This document shows positions 1 through 8,439 of a stretch of 64,000 nt of DNA, piece after piece. Position numbers and translations under genes: made by a program. Positions within the stretch are counted from its first letter, which is position 1. Every line of letters begins with the position of its first letter. Location: positions 1 through 64,000 of the forward strand of contig CAYWUY010000006.1 of assembly GCA_964461535.1 (NCBI GenBank). Reading direction: 5' to 3'. This DNA is from Flavipsychrobacter sp964461535. GTDB taxonomy: Bacteria; Bacteroidota; Bacteroidia; Chitinophagales; Chitinophagaceae. A model generated the notes under the pieces. The model worked only from the letters and a program-made list of their open reading frames with translations. It did not search any database and was not told where the DNA came from.

Positions 1-476
1 GCACTTATCACGCCATTATTTTCATAAATCTTTTTGGCTATTTCTGCTATATCTTGGTTATTAGGGAAGTCCCACACTGTTCCATGGCCTCCAGCATATA
101 AAATGGCCACATATTCATCTGGATTTACTTCACTTGGTTTTAAGCTATGTTCAATTTTGTTTCTGTAGGTTACATTCTCCCAAAACTTTTTGTTTACAGG
201 ATCCTCTAAGTTGAAACCATCTACTGGTGGGTTTCCGCCTTTTGGACTTACAAAGTCTATTTCATAGCCTGCTTGGTATAGAACATCCCATGGATGTGCA
301 ACTTCAGCTAGATAATAACCGGTTTTTTCTCCTGTGTTTCCTTTTTCGCTGTGGCTAGTTACCACAAATAAAATTTTCTTTTTCATTTTGTTATACTTGT
401 TTTTAGTTTGGGCTTGTAAACTTGTTGTTCCGCATAAGATTAATAACAATGCTAATAACCTGCTTATTACTTTCAT
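1..476 (-). CDS. DJ-1/PfpI-type class I glutamine amidotransferase-like protein, 3' end off the window
   Basis: The reading frame starts at the ATG at 476 and runs off the left edge after about 158 codons. The first ~22 residues look like a signal peptide (basic start, Leu-rich core, LQAQ). A second Met about 30 residues in, beginning MKKKILFVVTS, could be a cytoplasmic start. The body shows the Hsp31/DJ-1 pattern: KTGYYLAEVAHPWD with the conserved Glu, then FVSPKGG, then an AGGHGTVWD motif. The nucleophilic Cys, normally in a later VCHGP-like motif, lies outside the window, so activity cannot be judged. Such proteins act as glyoxalase III, deglycase or stress chaperone. The gene lies 89 bp downstream of a Crp-type regulator on the same strand, with a perfect CRP-like operator between them, so regulated expression is likely. 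Confidence 0.8.
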   Translation of the reverse strand, partial: MKVISRLLALLLILCGTTSLQAQTKNKYNKMKKKILFVVTSHSEKGNTGEKTGYYLAEVAHPWDVLYQAGYEIDFVSPKGGNPPVDGFNLEDPVNKKFWENVTYRNKIEHSLKPSEVNPDEYVAILYAGGHGTVWDFPNNQDIAEIAKKIYENNGVIS

Positions 477-496
477 ATTGTCTTGTTTTTATAAGG

Positions 497-527
497 CAAA
501 ACTACACCCGCACCACTTCCTGCTAAA
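497..527 (-). promoter_or_regulatory. Predicted promoter of the DJ-1/PfpI-type gene
   Basis: On the minus strand TAGTTTTG (504-497) fits the Bacteroidota -7 box TANNTTTG. TTTA (527-524), one mismatch from TTTG, lies exactly 19 bp upstream. Transcription would start near 491, about 15 nt before the ATG. The weak -33 box fits a promoter that needs an activator. A 6-bp dyad (ACTTCC/GGAAGT, 515-533) has the -33 box in its loop. Confidence 0.55.
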
Positions 528-548
528 GGAAGTAGCTCACAAATAAAA

Positions 549-564
549 TGTGATGTAGGTCACA
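549..564. promoter_or_regulatory. CRP-type operator, perfect dyad
   Basis: TGTGATGTAGGTCACA is an exact TGTGA-N6-TCACA palindrome, the textbook Crp/Fnr half-site pair. Its centre (556.5) is about 65 bp upstream of the predicted start of transcription of the DJ-1/PfpI gene, close to class I activator spacing. It sits 2 bp beyond the stop codon of the Crp/Fnr regulator whose recognition helix has the Arg-Glu...Arg residues that read TGTGA. Confidence 0.7.
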
Positions 565-565
565 C

Positions 566-1138
566 TTATTGGCCTGAATATAGTCTGCTAAGTGTTTCTC
601 GGCTTACGCCTAGGTATGATGCTATTATACTTTTTGGAAGTCGTTGCAGTAGTTGTGGTTGCTGTTCAATGAGCTGATTGTATCGTTCTTTTGCACTTTT
701 TGTAAGTAGTGATAGTAACCGTTGTTGTAAACCCACATATCCGCCATTTGATTTGATACGAAAAAAGTGCTCCATCTTATGCAGTTCAGAACATAACTTT
801 TCTCTGTTAGTGAGCGAAAGGCATAAAACTTCTACTTCTTCAACGCAGTCTATATTTAGGCTAGCGATACTTTGTTTAAATAAGGCTTGATAATCACTAA
901 TCCACCAGTCTTCTACAGCTAATTGTAAAATATGCTCTTTACCATCTTCAGGATGTGTAAAATAGCTTTTGAGCAAGCCCTTTATTACGAAATGGTCGTT
1001 TGTAACTAGCTGTCCTTCTTGTACTAAAAATTGGTGCTTTTTTAATTTTTTAGGTTTGAAATGTGATAAAATATAATCAAACTCTGCATCTGAGAGTGGA
1101 GTTATCTTATCAATATGTATGCGTAAAGGATGGCTCAT
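566..1138 (-). CDS. Crp/Fnr family transcriptional regulator
   Basis: This 190-residue protein has an N-terminal cyclic-nucleotide-binding-like beta-barrel (about 20-110) and a C-terminal winged helix. The HTH at about 169-190 contains GVSRETLSRL. Arg180, Glu181 and Arg185 match in type and spacing the three E. coli CRP residues that contact TGTGA. The canonical cAMP phosphate-binding cassette is not recognisable, as in many Bacteroidota members of this family, so the ligand is unknown. The protein ends soon after the recognition helix, so the wing is short. It is upstream of and co-directional with the DJ-1/PfpI gene and is the obvious candidate for binding the dyad at 549-564. A possible TACTTTTA -7 box lies just upstream of the ATG. 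Confidence 0.85.
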   Translation of the reverse strand: MSHPLRIHIDKITPLSDAEFDYILSHFKPKKLKKHQFLVQEGQLVTNDHFVIKGLLKSYFTHPEDGKEHILQLAVEDWWISDYQALFKQSIASLNIDCVEEVEVLCLSLTNREKLCSELHKMEHFFRIKSNGGYVGLQQRLLSLLTKSAKERYNQLIEQQPQLLQRLPKSIIASYLGVSRETLSRLYSGQ

Positions 1139-1206
1139 TTTCTTAGCTCATAAAAGTAAAAAGAATATAGCTATTGTATCCAGTTCGGATTAGTTATCAA
1201 ATAAAG

Positions 1207-1228
1207 AAAGCCCCGGTATCGGGGCTTT
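1207..1228 (-). terminator. Terminator after paaZ
   Basis: A perfect 9-bp stem (AAAGCCCCG/CGGGGCTTT) with a 4-nt loop is followed on the minus strand by a T-rich stretch. It separates paaZ from the Crp-type gene. Confidence 0.85.
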
Positions 1229-1251
1229 GAGAATAGTATTTTTATTAATTG

Positions 1252-3315
1252 TTATTCTTGGTTTAGTTTTTTTACCATGGTTAGTATAGTTGCTATTGCT
1301 ACTGTTTCGCCAGTTTCGTCATATACATCTACTAGCCATTTTACTATGCCTTTAGCAATATCCTCTTCATTGCGTTTTTCTTGTGCGGTCTTTTCTTTTA
1401 CTGTAAGTCTTACTCCTATGGTCATTCCTGGATATACAGGTTTAGTAAATCTGCACTCATCAATACCATAGTTCAGTAATACCGGACCTTTTTTAGCGTC
1501 AACAAATAAACCGGCTGCTTTAGAGAGAATAAAATATCCATGTGCCACTCTTTTTTCGAATATGGTACCTTCTAACGATGTGGCGTCCATGTGGGCATAA
1601 AAGTTATCACCCGATACATTGGCAAAGTTAGTTATATCGGCCTCTGTAACGGTATGTTTAGCAGTTACTAATGTTTCGCCAATAGCCAGTTCTTCAAAAT
1701 ATTTTTTGAAAGGATGTTTATCGGTTTCAAATTGTTTACCACCTTGTTGGTATACATTAGTGATTCGAGTAATAGTAGTAGGGGAGCCTTGAATGGCTGT
1801 GCGTTGCAAGTAGTGCATAACGCCACGTTTACCACCCATTTCTTCTCCGCCACCTGCACGTCCTGGGCCACCATGCACTAAAAGCGGCATTGGCGATCCA
1901 TGACCGGTACTCTCTTTGGCGCAGTCTGCATTAAGTATTAGTATTCTACCATGCATAGTAGCCGTTCCTAATACTATTTCTTTAGCTACATCATCATCGG
2001 CAGTTACTATTGAACTAACTAACGACCCCATACCCATTTTAGAAAGTGCTATTGCCTCATCTAAGTTGTTATATGGAATAATAGTAGATACCGGACCAAA
2101 AGCTTCTATATTATGGCAATCAGTTTTTTGGAAGGGAGCATCGTTATAGAAAATAACCGGTGGCAGAAACGCACCTTTTTCTTTATCGGCACCAAGTACT
2201 TCAAATTGTTCAAGGCTACCTATTACAATTTCTTGCGACTGAGAAAGAATGTTTACTTTTTCGCGTACTTCATTACGTTGACTAATGCCTGCCAAAGGAC
2301 CCATTCTCACTTCTTTCAGTGCAGGATTTCCTATTGTTGTGCCTTGTAAACGTTTGCCTAGAGCTATTTGCACATCTTCAACACTTTCAGCAGGAACTAT
2401 TATACGACGTATTGCAGTACATTTTTGTCCTGCTTTTGTAGTAATTTCTCTGACTACTTCTTTAATGAAAATATCAAATTCAGCGGATCCTACTTTAACA
2501 TCGGGTCCAAGTATACAGCAGTTTAATGAATCTGCTTCCATGTTAAATGGAACTGCCTCTGATAAAATTCTTGGATGAGATTTTAACATGCGTCCTGTTG
2601 ATGCAGATCCTGTAAAAGTTACTATGTCGTTAGTTTCTATAGTGTCTAAAATACCTCTAGCAGAGCCACAAATTAATTGTAGTGAGCCAAGTGGTAGAAT
2701 GTTTGACTCAATAATAGCTTCAAAAACAGCTTCAGTTAAATAAGAAGTTAATGTTGCAGGCTTAACAATGGCAGGANNNNNNNNNNCCCCAGCTAATAGA
2801 TTTACTGCAATTTTTTCAAGCATACCCCATACCGGAAAATTGAAGGCATTAATATGTATAGCTACACCTTCTTTAGGCACCATAATATGATGGCCAATAA
2901 AGGTATTGTTTTTAGATAGCTTTGCTGCGTCCCCGTCTACATAAAAACGTTCGTCAGGAAATTGTCTACGTAAGCTGGCATAAGTAAATAGATTGCCGAT
3001 ACCACCTTCAATATCTACCCATGAATCGCTACGAGTAGCACCAGTATATGAGCTAATTTCATAAAAATATTCTTTGCGCTCAAGAAGATACATAGCAAGA
3101 GCTTTGAGCATTCTACCTCTTTCGTGAAAAGTAAGTTTGCGCAGAGCTGGACCACCAACTTTTCTAGCATAGTCCATCATAGCACCAAAGTCTAAACCAT
3201 CGCTACTAGCAGTATACAATGCATCGCCAGTGACCGCATTATGAAGAACTTCTCCTTCTTTTTTCCCGGTTACCCAGTTACCTTCTGCGTAGTTTTTTAA
3301 TTGTTTAAGTGACAT
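1252..3315 (-). CDS. paaZ: Bifunctional oxepin-CoA hydrolase / 3-oxo-5,6-dehydrosuberyl-CoA semialdehyde dehydrogenase (PaaZ)
   Basis: PaaZ opens the oxepin-CoA ring and oxidises the aldehyde during phenylacetyl-CoA breakdown. Residues 1 to about 520 form an aldehyde dehydrogenase with FTGSASTGR (cofactor site), a catalytic Glu in FNMEADSLN (about 260) and a nucleophilic Cys in AGQKCTAIRR (about 299). Residues from about 535 form a MaoC hydratase with the Asp and His of GDNFYAHMD. The length (687) is that of the fused family. A run of 10 N at 2777-2786 falls in LLAG-PAIVKPAT, where relatives have a single residue. With three surplus codons removed, the Glu and Cys fall one position from their E. 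coli numbers. No other paa genes are in the window, so it may serve a partial pathway or lie apart from the rest. Upstream on the same strand are a DUF4375-like gene and a CocE-type hydrolase. Confidence 0.93.
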   Translation of the reverse strand: MSLKQLKNYAEGNWVTGKKEGEVLHNAVTGDALYTASSDGLDFGAMMDYARKVGGPALRKLTFHERGRMLKALAMYLLERKEYFYEISSYTGATRSDSWVDIEGGIGNLFTYASLRRQFPDERFYVDGDAAKLSKNNTFIGHHIMVPKEGVAIHINAFNFPVWGMLEKIAVNLLAGXXXXPAIVKPATLTSYLTEAVFEAIIESNILPLGSLQLICGSARGILDTIETNDIVTFTGSASTGRMLKSHPRILSEAVPFNMEADSLNCCILGPDVKVGSAEFDIFIKEVVREITTKAGQKCTAIRRIIVPAESVEDVQIALGKRLQGTTIGNPALKEVRMGPLAGISQRNEVREKVNILSQSQEIVIGSLEQFEVLGADKEKGAFLPPVIFYNDAPFQKTDCHNIEAFGPVSTIIPYNNLDEAIALSKMGMGSLVSSIVTADDDVAKEIVLGTATMHGRILILNADCAKESTGHGSPMPLLVHGGPGRAGGGEEMGGKRGVMHYLQRTAIQGSPTTITRITNVYQQGGKQFETDKHPFKKYFEELAIGETLVTAKHTVTEADITNFANVSGDNFYAHMDATSLEGTIFEKRVAHGYFILSKAAGLFVDAKKGPVLLNYGIDECRFTKPVYPGMTIGVRLTVKEKTAQEKRNEEDIAKGIVKWLVDVYDETGETVAIATILTMVKKLNQE
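2777..2786. other. Assembly gap (10 N) inside paaZ
   Basis: Ten undetermined bases inside the coding sequence. The frame is the same on both sides, and the family motif predicts only one residue here. The placeholder therefore probably stands for about one missing base and adds three false codons. Confidence 0.9.
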
Positions 3316-3353
3316 ACTATTTATCTTTTATTGTTTTTATTTGTTTTGTGGTC

Positions 3354-3863
3354 TTAGTGTGCAATAAATTCTTCTAAATGAGATATGGCATACACAAGCA
3401 TCATGCGTTCGGTTTCAACATAAGTAGCATTAAATTGATCGTCCAGTTGCTCAAATTCTTTGAATTCAGTGTAAAGCCTAGCAAATTCTTCAACGGTTGT
3501 TTCTTTAGTTAGAGCTTCTCTGTTTAAAACATATACTTTTAATACATCATCAAGTGTTTGTACTAAAGGTATGGTAGCATAAATTTTTTGAAGTTGCTCA
3601 ATTATAGTTGGTAATAGATAAATGTACCCATTCTGTATTAACTGAATGAAGCCGCCACCGAGTACATGTGTACGTAGGTAATCGTAGCAAATAAGTAGTT
3701 TTTGACCTCCACTTAATTCATCTATAAATTCAAAAGTTTGCTTCTTATATAGTTCCTCATGTAGTGGATTTACTAATAAATCATATACTTTATCTAAGTC
3801 ACCTGTATTATAAGCTTCTAGTACCTCAGCCTTATTTACGATAGGTAAAAAATTGCTACTCAT
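3354..3863 (-). CDS. DUF4375 (DMP19)-like protein
   Basis: A 169-residue cytoplasmic protein without signal peptide or membrane segments. A core around 45-95 (QKLLICYDYLRTHVLGGGF, followed by an aromatic/Asn stretch and a helix with IIEQLQKI) resembles DUF4375/DMP19, whose hallmark is a helix, a GGF-Q motif and an N-rich turn. The biochemical role of that family is unknown. It lies 19 bp downstream of the CocE-type hydrolase and 38 bp upstream of paaZ on the same strand, so the three may be cotranscribed. The family assignment rests on motif memory and is moderate. Confidence 0.6.
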   Translation of the reverse strand: MSSNFLPIVNKAEVLEAYNTGDLDKVYDLLVNPLHEELYKKQTFEFIDELSGGQKLLICYDYLRTHVLGGGFIQLIQNGYIYLLPTIIEQLQKIYATIPLVQTLDDVLKVYVLNREALTKETTVEEFARLYTEFKEFEQLDDQFNATYVETERMMLVYAISHLEEFIAH

Positions 3864-3882
3864 ATTTCTTGCTGTGAAGTGC

Positions 3883-5772
3883 TTATTTTTTTATAATAGG
3901 TAGAATTACATGAGATGCTGCATCATTGCTACAGCTTATTTGCACATCAGATTTTATAAAATCTGTTTTGCTGCAATGGTATATATCTACAAATTGCTGC
4001 GGATTTCTGTCTACTAGAGGGAACCAGGTACTTTGCACCTGCACCATGATTCTATGTCCCTTTTTAAATGTATGTGCAACATCGGGAAGTTTAAACTTAA
4101 CTTCTGTTTGTTTATTAGGTACAAACGGTTTAGGGTCTGCATAGTTGTTTCTATATTTTCCTCTCATTACTTCGCCTCTTACAAGCATTTGATAGCCACC
4201 CATTGGGTAGTTTTTTCCATTGCCGTTACCAAATTTAGAGCTGTCGTAGTTAAAGTCGTCGGGAAAAACATCAATTATTTTAACAATAAAATCTATGTCA
4301 GTAGTAGATATAGTTGTAAAAATGTCTGCGAATACAGAGCCAGCCAGGGTTACATCTTCATTTAATATTTCAGTTTGGTAGGTAAGTACATCTGGGCGGC
4401 GGGAAGCAAATCTTTGGTCGTCTGTCATATATTCATTAGTGCGTTTAAAATGAACATCTTCAGTGTAAGGAACCGGATGCATAGGGTCGCTAGTGTACTT
4501 ATTAATATATCTTGGGCCAGTGCTGTAAGGAATTTCTTTGCTTAATTTACCATCAGCATGCAGATACATTATTTGATCTTGCTTTTCCACGGGAGGCCAT
4601 TGTTTAAGACTTTTCCATTCATTTTCACCGGTAAAGAAAATGGTAGCTTCTTTTATGGTGTTACTATTCCCAATACCCTCTAAATGGTACTTGAAGAATG
4701 GTATTTCTACATTTTCGCGGTACCATTCTGCCGTTTTACTGCCAAAGCGTACATTACCTAAATATTCGCCGGAAGTTTTAGCCCAACCACCATGCGACCA
4801 TGGCCCCATAACCAGTTTATTATCATTATTGGCTTTATCTTCTATTGATTTATATAAAGACCATGCACCAAAACAGTCTTCGGCATCAAATAATCCGCCT
4901 ACTACTAATGTAGCAGTGTGATTTTTAATATACTGAGTATAGTTGCGCACATTTCTGTCTATCCAAAATTTATCATAGTCTGGGTGTGCATATATTTCTT
5001 TCCAAAACTGTATAGAGTCGCCCATGAAATAAGCTAAGTCAGCTAATGTGGGAGCAACATCTAAGTAAAATTTATAGCCGTCTTTAGTAGGGAATTGAAA
5101 AGATGAAGCATGTTCTTTGGTAGGAAAAGGTCTTGGTTTTCCAAAAAAGCTATAAAAATTGAATGCATCCATCTGAAAAAAAGCTCCGTTGTGATGGAAG
5201 TCGTCACCCATATACCAGTCTGTAACCGGTGCTTGCGGGCTAACTGCTACCAATGAGGGATGCCCACACAAAGCGCCCATTGAAGAATAGAACCCAGGAT
5301 AAGATATGCCAAACATACCTACTTTTTTATTGTTTCCCTTTACATTTAGTAGCAACCACTCTATGGTATCGTAGGTATCTGTAGCTTCATCAGATACAGT
5401 TTTGTCAGCATTTACTTTGAAAGGTCTTACATCTACAAATTTCCCTTCACTCATATATCGACCTCTTACATCTTGGAAAACCAAAATGTAATTGTCTTTC
5501 AAGTAAGACATATAATGAGTATTCCATAAAGACTTAAAGTCTTTACCATAAGGTGCTATTGAGTATGGAGTACGGTTAAGCAATATTGGTCGGGGAGTAG
5601 TAGCATTTTTAGGTTCATATATGGCTGTATATAGCTTAATGCCATCTCTAGTAGGAATGTACACTTCTTTTTTAGTATAGTTTTCTGCCATCCAAACAGA
5701 GTCTTCTTGAGGGGTAGCAAATGAAGTGATTGTGTAAAATAAAAGTGTTACTGAAAAGAAAAAATATTTCAT
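3883..5772 (-). CDS. Secreted CocE/NonD family alpha/beta hydrolase (X-Pro dipeptidyl-peptidase-like)
   Basis: A 629-residue exported hydrolase. Residues 1-19 are a signal peptide ending SFA. The alpha/beta hydrolase fold carries a nucleophile Ser157 in GISYPG, Asp296 in GGLFDAEDC and His327 in GPWSHGGW, the S15/CocE triad in its usual order. A C-terminal jelly-roll (PepX_C, about 385-625) follows. Family members cleave esters, amides or X-Pro peptides, and substrate cannot be read from sequence. Periplasmic location is inferred from the signal peptide. It heads the minus-strand group with the DUF4375-like gene and paaZ. The preceding gdhA terminator (5837-5864) isolates it from upstream transcription. 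Confidence 0.88.
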   Translation of the reverse strand: MKYFFFSVTLLFYTITSFATPQEDSVWMAENYTKKEVYIPTRDGIKLYTAIYEPKNATTPRPILLNRTPYSIAPYGKDFKSLWNTHYMSYLKDNYILVFQDVRGRYMSEGKFVDVRPFKVNADKTVSDEATDTYDTIEWLLLNVKGNNKKVGMFGISYPGFYSSMGALCGHPSLVAVSPQAPVTDWYMGDDFHHNGAFFQMDAFNFYSFFGKPRPFPTKEHASSFQFPTKDGYKFYLDVAPTLADLAYFMGDSIQFWKEIYAHPDYDKFWIDRNVRNYTQYIKNHTATLVVGGLFDAEDCFGAWSLYKSIEDKANNDNKLVMGPWSHGGWAKTSGEYLGNVRFGSKTAEWYRENVEIPFFKYHLEGIGNSNTIKEATIFFTGENEWKSLKQWPPVEKQDQIMYLHADGKLSKEIPYSTGPRYINKYTSDPMHPVPYTEDVHFKRTNEYMTDDQRFASRRPDVLTYQTEILNEDVTLAGSVFADIFTTISTTDIDFIVKIIDVFPDDFNYDSSKFGNGNGKNYPMGGYQMLVRGEVMRGKYRNNYADPKPFVPNKQTEVKFKLPDVAHTFKKGHRIMVQVQSTWFPLVDRNPQQFVDIYHCSKTDFIKSDVQISCSNDAASHVILPIIKK

Positions 5773-5836
5773 GCCTAGCAGCAGTTTATTATTGTGTTGT
5801 GAAGATACGAAACTAAATGAAGTAGGTACAAAAAGA

Positions 5837-5864
5837 AGCGAGACATCGGTAAGAATGTCTCGCT
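5837..5864 (-). terminator. Terminator after glutamate dehydrogenase
   Basis: A 10-bp perfect stem (AGCGAGACAT/ATGTCTCGCT) with an 8-nt loop is followed on the minus strand by TCTTTTTG. Confidence 0.88.
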
Positions 5865-5887
5865 CTAATATTTGGATTATGTAACTA

Positions 5888-7318
5888 TTATGGGAAAATA
5901 CCTAGTTCTTCATATGCAACACCAACTTTGTTGATTGCCACTATGAATGCAGCAGTACGCATATCTACTTGACCGTTGTGTTTAACCCACTCATTACGAA
6001 TTTCATGATAAGAACCAATCATTGTATCTTCCAAACCAGAATATACTAGATCGGCCTCATCAGGACCATGCATAATTTGCTTACGCTCTGCTTCTGAAGC
6101 TTTTTTACCTGTTAAACTCTCAACTGTAGTTAAGATAGATGTGTTTTGATTTTCACTGAAACGTTTGTCCATACGACCAAAACGAACGTGACTTAAGTTT
6201 TTCAACCATTCGAAGTAAGAAACCGTAACACCACCTGCATTTAGGTACATGTCAGGAATAATCATACAACCTTTAGCATTAAGTATTTCGTCAGCTTCAG
6301 GAGTTAAAGGACCATTTGCACCTTCGCCAATTATTTTTGCTTGAATGCGGTCAGCATTTGAAGCATTGATAACGTTTTCAAGTGCTGCTGGTATTAAGAT
6401 GTCGCATGGCTGCTCAAGTGTTTCTAAGCTAACTTTGATATCAGTAGCGCCTGCAAAACCAAGAATTGAACCTGTAGTTTTACGATGTTCAACAACTTTA
6501 TATAAGTCTAAGCCATTAGCATTGTAAATACCACCTTCGTATTCAGCAATACCAACTATGATAGCGCCATTATCATAAAAGAATTTAGCTGCATGGTAGC
6601 CCACGTTTCCTAAACCTTGAACAATAACTTTTTTACCAGCTATACCAGTAGTTAAGCCTAATTTATCCATATCCTCTTTTATGCTAACCGCTTCGCGGAT
6701 ACCATAATATATACCAAGGCCTGTAGCTTCTGTACGACCATTAACACCACCTTGTGTTATTGGCTTACCAGTAATACATGCCATAGCATCAACTTCACCT
6801 GGCTTCATAGACGCATAAGTATCTACAATCCAGCTCATTTCGCGAGCACCTGTTCCGTAGTCCGGAGCAGGAACGTCTATACCAGGGCCTATAAAGTTCT
6901 TTTTAACTAACTCTGAAGCATAACGACGAGTGATTTTCTCTAACTCGAAAGTGGTGTAGTTTTTTGGGTTAATCCTGATACCACCTTTACCACCACCGAA
7001 AGGAACGTTAACGATAGCGCATTTATAAGTCATCAAAGCAGCAAGTGCCATTACTTCATCTTGGTTTACATCCATGCTGTAGCGGATACCACCTTTACAT
7101 GGCAACTTGTGATGAGAGTGTTGAACACGGTAAGCCTCTATTACTTCTATTTTATCTCCGATGCGAACCGGAAATTTCATACGATAAACAGAGTTACATG
7201 CTTTAATTTGTTCCAAGATACCCGCTTCAAAGCGAGTATATTTAGCAGCTTTGTCAAAGTTGCGCTCAACTCCCTGGAAAAAACTGTAATGTGCTTGACT
7301 GGCAGTTAAATTTTCCAC
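5888..7318 (-). CDS. gdhA: Glu/Leu/Phe/Val dehydrogenase, probably glutamate dehydrogenase
   Basis: This 476-residue enzyme interconverts glutamate and 2-oxoglutarate plus ammonia. The N-terminal substrate domain has KGGIRY, MTYKCAIVNVPFGGGKGGI with the substrate-binding and catalytic lysines, and PAPDYGTG with the catalytic Asp. The C-terminal Rossmann domain has GLGNVGYHAAKF. The length is that of the hexameric NAD-type enzymes. Cofactor preference and strict glutamate specificity are not certain from sequence. The start at 7318 is 31 bp downstream of ccmD, so it may be read from the ccmC promoter as well as from a closer one. A strong hairpin follows the stop. Confidence 0.9.
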   Translation of the reverse strand: MENLTASQAHYSFFQGVERNFDKAAKYTRFEAGILEQIKACNSVYRMKFPVRIGDKIEVIEAYRVQHSHHKLPCKGGIRYSMDVNQDEVMALAALMTYKCAIVNVPFGGGKGGIRINPKNYTTFELEKITRRYASELVKKNFIGPGIDVPAPDYGTGAREMSWIVDTYASMKPGEVDAMACITGKPITQGGVNGRTEATGLGIYYGIREAVSIKEDMDKLGLTTGIAGKKVIVQGLGNVGYHAAKFFYDNGAIIVGIAEYEGGIYNANGLDLYKVVEHRKTTGSILGFAGATDIKVSLETLEQPCDILIPAALENVINASNADRIQAKIIGEGANGPLTPEADEILNAKGCMIIPDMYLNAGGVTVSYFEWLKNLSHVRFGRMDKRFSENQNTSILTTVESLTGKKASEAERKQIMHGPDEADLVYSGLEDTMIGSYHEIRNEWVKHNGQVDMRTAAFIVAINKVGVAYEELGIFP

Positions 7319-7349
7319 CTTAGTTTTGTTTTAGAATTAATAATAATTG

Positions 7350-7553
7350 TTAGTTTCCTTCCTTTTCTATTCTTGAAATTTTACGATCAAGAATAATTAG
7401 ATAAGTGAAAATTCCCGCAAATATAGTAGCTAATACCGCAACTACAACATAAATTTTACCATTAGACCTCATTGAGTCTGCCATTTCGGTTTGTGCTAGT
7501 CCGGTAAAACTTGTAATAAGCAATATAGATAAAGTAAATAATGCGTTTTTCAC
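7350..7553 (-). CDS. CcmD-like small membrane protein
   Basis: A 67-residue protein with a signal-peptide-like N-terminus (LLITSFTGLAQ), one strong transmembrane helix at about 33-54 (YVVVAVLATIFAGIFTYLII) and a short basic tail. It lies 13 bp downstream of ccmC, the position of ccmD in cytochrome c maturation loci. CcmD helps CcmC present haem to CcmE. Identification depends on context and topology because proteins this small have little conserved sequence. Confidence 0.7.
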   Translation of the reverse strand: MKNALFTLSILLITSFTGLAQTEMADSMRSNGKIYVVVAVLATIFAGIFTYLIILDRKISRIEKEGN

Positions 7554-7566
7554 GAAAATATTTTTA

Positions 7567-8238
7567 TTAAAATTGATAATTACTATCCTTTTTGAATTTT
7601 ATAAGCCCTGTTCTTACTTTAACACTAGCTATCCACATTCCTAATAGTACCCATCCAATAACAGCTGGATAGAATACTGCGCGCATATTGCTATCTAGGT
7701 CATATTTTTTAAATGCTGGGTTGCCGCCATTGCCAGGATGTAAAGAATCTACCATGCGTGGAATGATGAATATTAAAGGTATCATCATTGAATAGGCAAA
7801 AATGTTATATACTGAACTTATTTTGGCTCTCTTTTCATCGTCTTTTATACCACTTCTTAGTATAGAATAAGCAAAATATATAAGCATACAAAGTGCAGTA
7901 GTTAGTTCTTTTGGGTCGTTACTCCATGGTTCACCCCAAGTAAAGTTGGCCCATTCCATGCCAGTTGCCATGCCCAAAAGACTGAAAAAAATACCTGTAT
8001 CAGTTAATTGGGAAGCATATATATCGAACTCAAGCTTCTGAGTATTTAGATATTTAATAGAATATATGAAAGCACCAGTGAAAATAGCAATCATTGTAAA
8101 CCACATAGGAACGTGGAAGTAAAGATTCCTAATGGTTTCATTTAGTATATCTAATCGTGGTACAGGCAGTAATAGTCCACCTACTATGGTATAGAGAACT
8201 AGCAACCCACCCATGATTTTCCACCACCAACTACGCAA
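7567..8238 (-). CDS. ccmC: Cytochrome c biogenesis protein CcmC/CcsA family
   Basis: An integral membrane haem-handling protein with six predicted helices. The WWD-like periplasmic motif is FTWGEPWSNDPKE. Conserved haem-ligand histidines lie in YFHVPMW and SLHPGN. The open frame extends upstream to a TTG at 8292, but a TACATTTG promoter box at 8268-8261 lies inside that extension. The TTG at 8238 gives MRSWWWKIMGG, which matches the N-terminus of relatives, so I chose it; an ATG at 8214 is the next option. It is followed by a ccmD-like gene and gdhA. The remaining ccm genes are not in the window. Confidence 0.85.
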   Translation of the reverse strand: MRSWWWKIMGGLLVLYTIVGGLLLPVPRLDILNETIRNLYFHVPMWFTMIAIFTGAFIYSIKYLNTQKLEFDIYASQLTDTGIFFSLLGMATGMEWANFTWGEPWSNDPKELTTALCMLIYFAYSILRSGIKDDEKRAKISSVYNIFAYSMMIPLIFIIPRMVDSLHPGNGGNPAFKKYDLDSNMRAVFYPAVIGWVLLGMWIASVKVRTGLIKFKKDSNYQF

Positions 8239-8260
8239 CTTTATTGATTTTAAATTTGTG

Positions 8261-8268
8261 CAAATGTA
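8261..8268 (-). promoter_or_regulatory. Predicted ccmC -7 box
   Basis: TACATTTG on the minus strand is an exact TANNTTTG box. A TTG occurs 21 bp upstream. The predicted start of transcription (about 8256) is just before the chosen start codon at 8238, which supports it. Confidence 0.5.
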
Positions 8269-8439
8269 AATAAAATAATTTCTTAACCACAAGCTAGTTA
8301 TTTAACTCAACTCACTGATATTGCTGATATTACTCATTCTTCTTTAACAGTACTATAAGTTATAGCCATTTTTTAACAAAGTCTTGATTTTTCAGATATT
8401 TTGCAGATATTTGGGTTTGATACTAAATCCAGTTCTGAT

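Noticed and set aside
334..546. Plus-strand open frame opposite the start of the DJ-1/PfpI gene
   Set aside because: It runs antisense to a recognisable gene and its promoter and has no family features.
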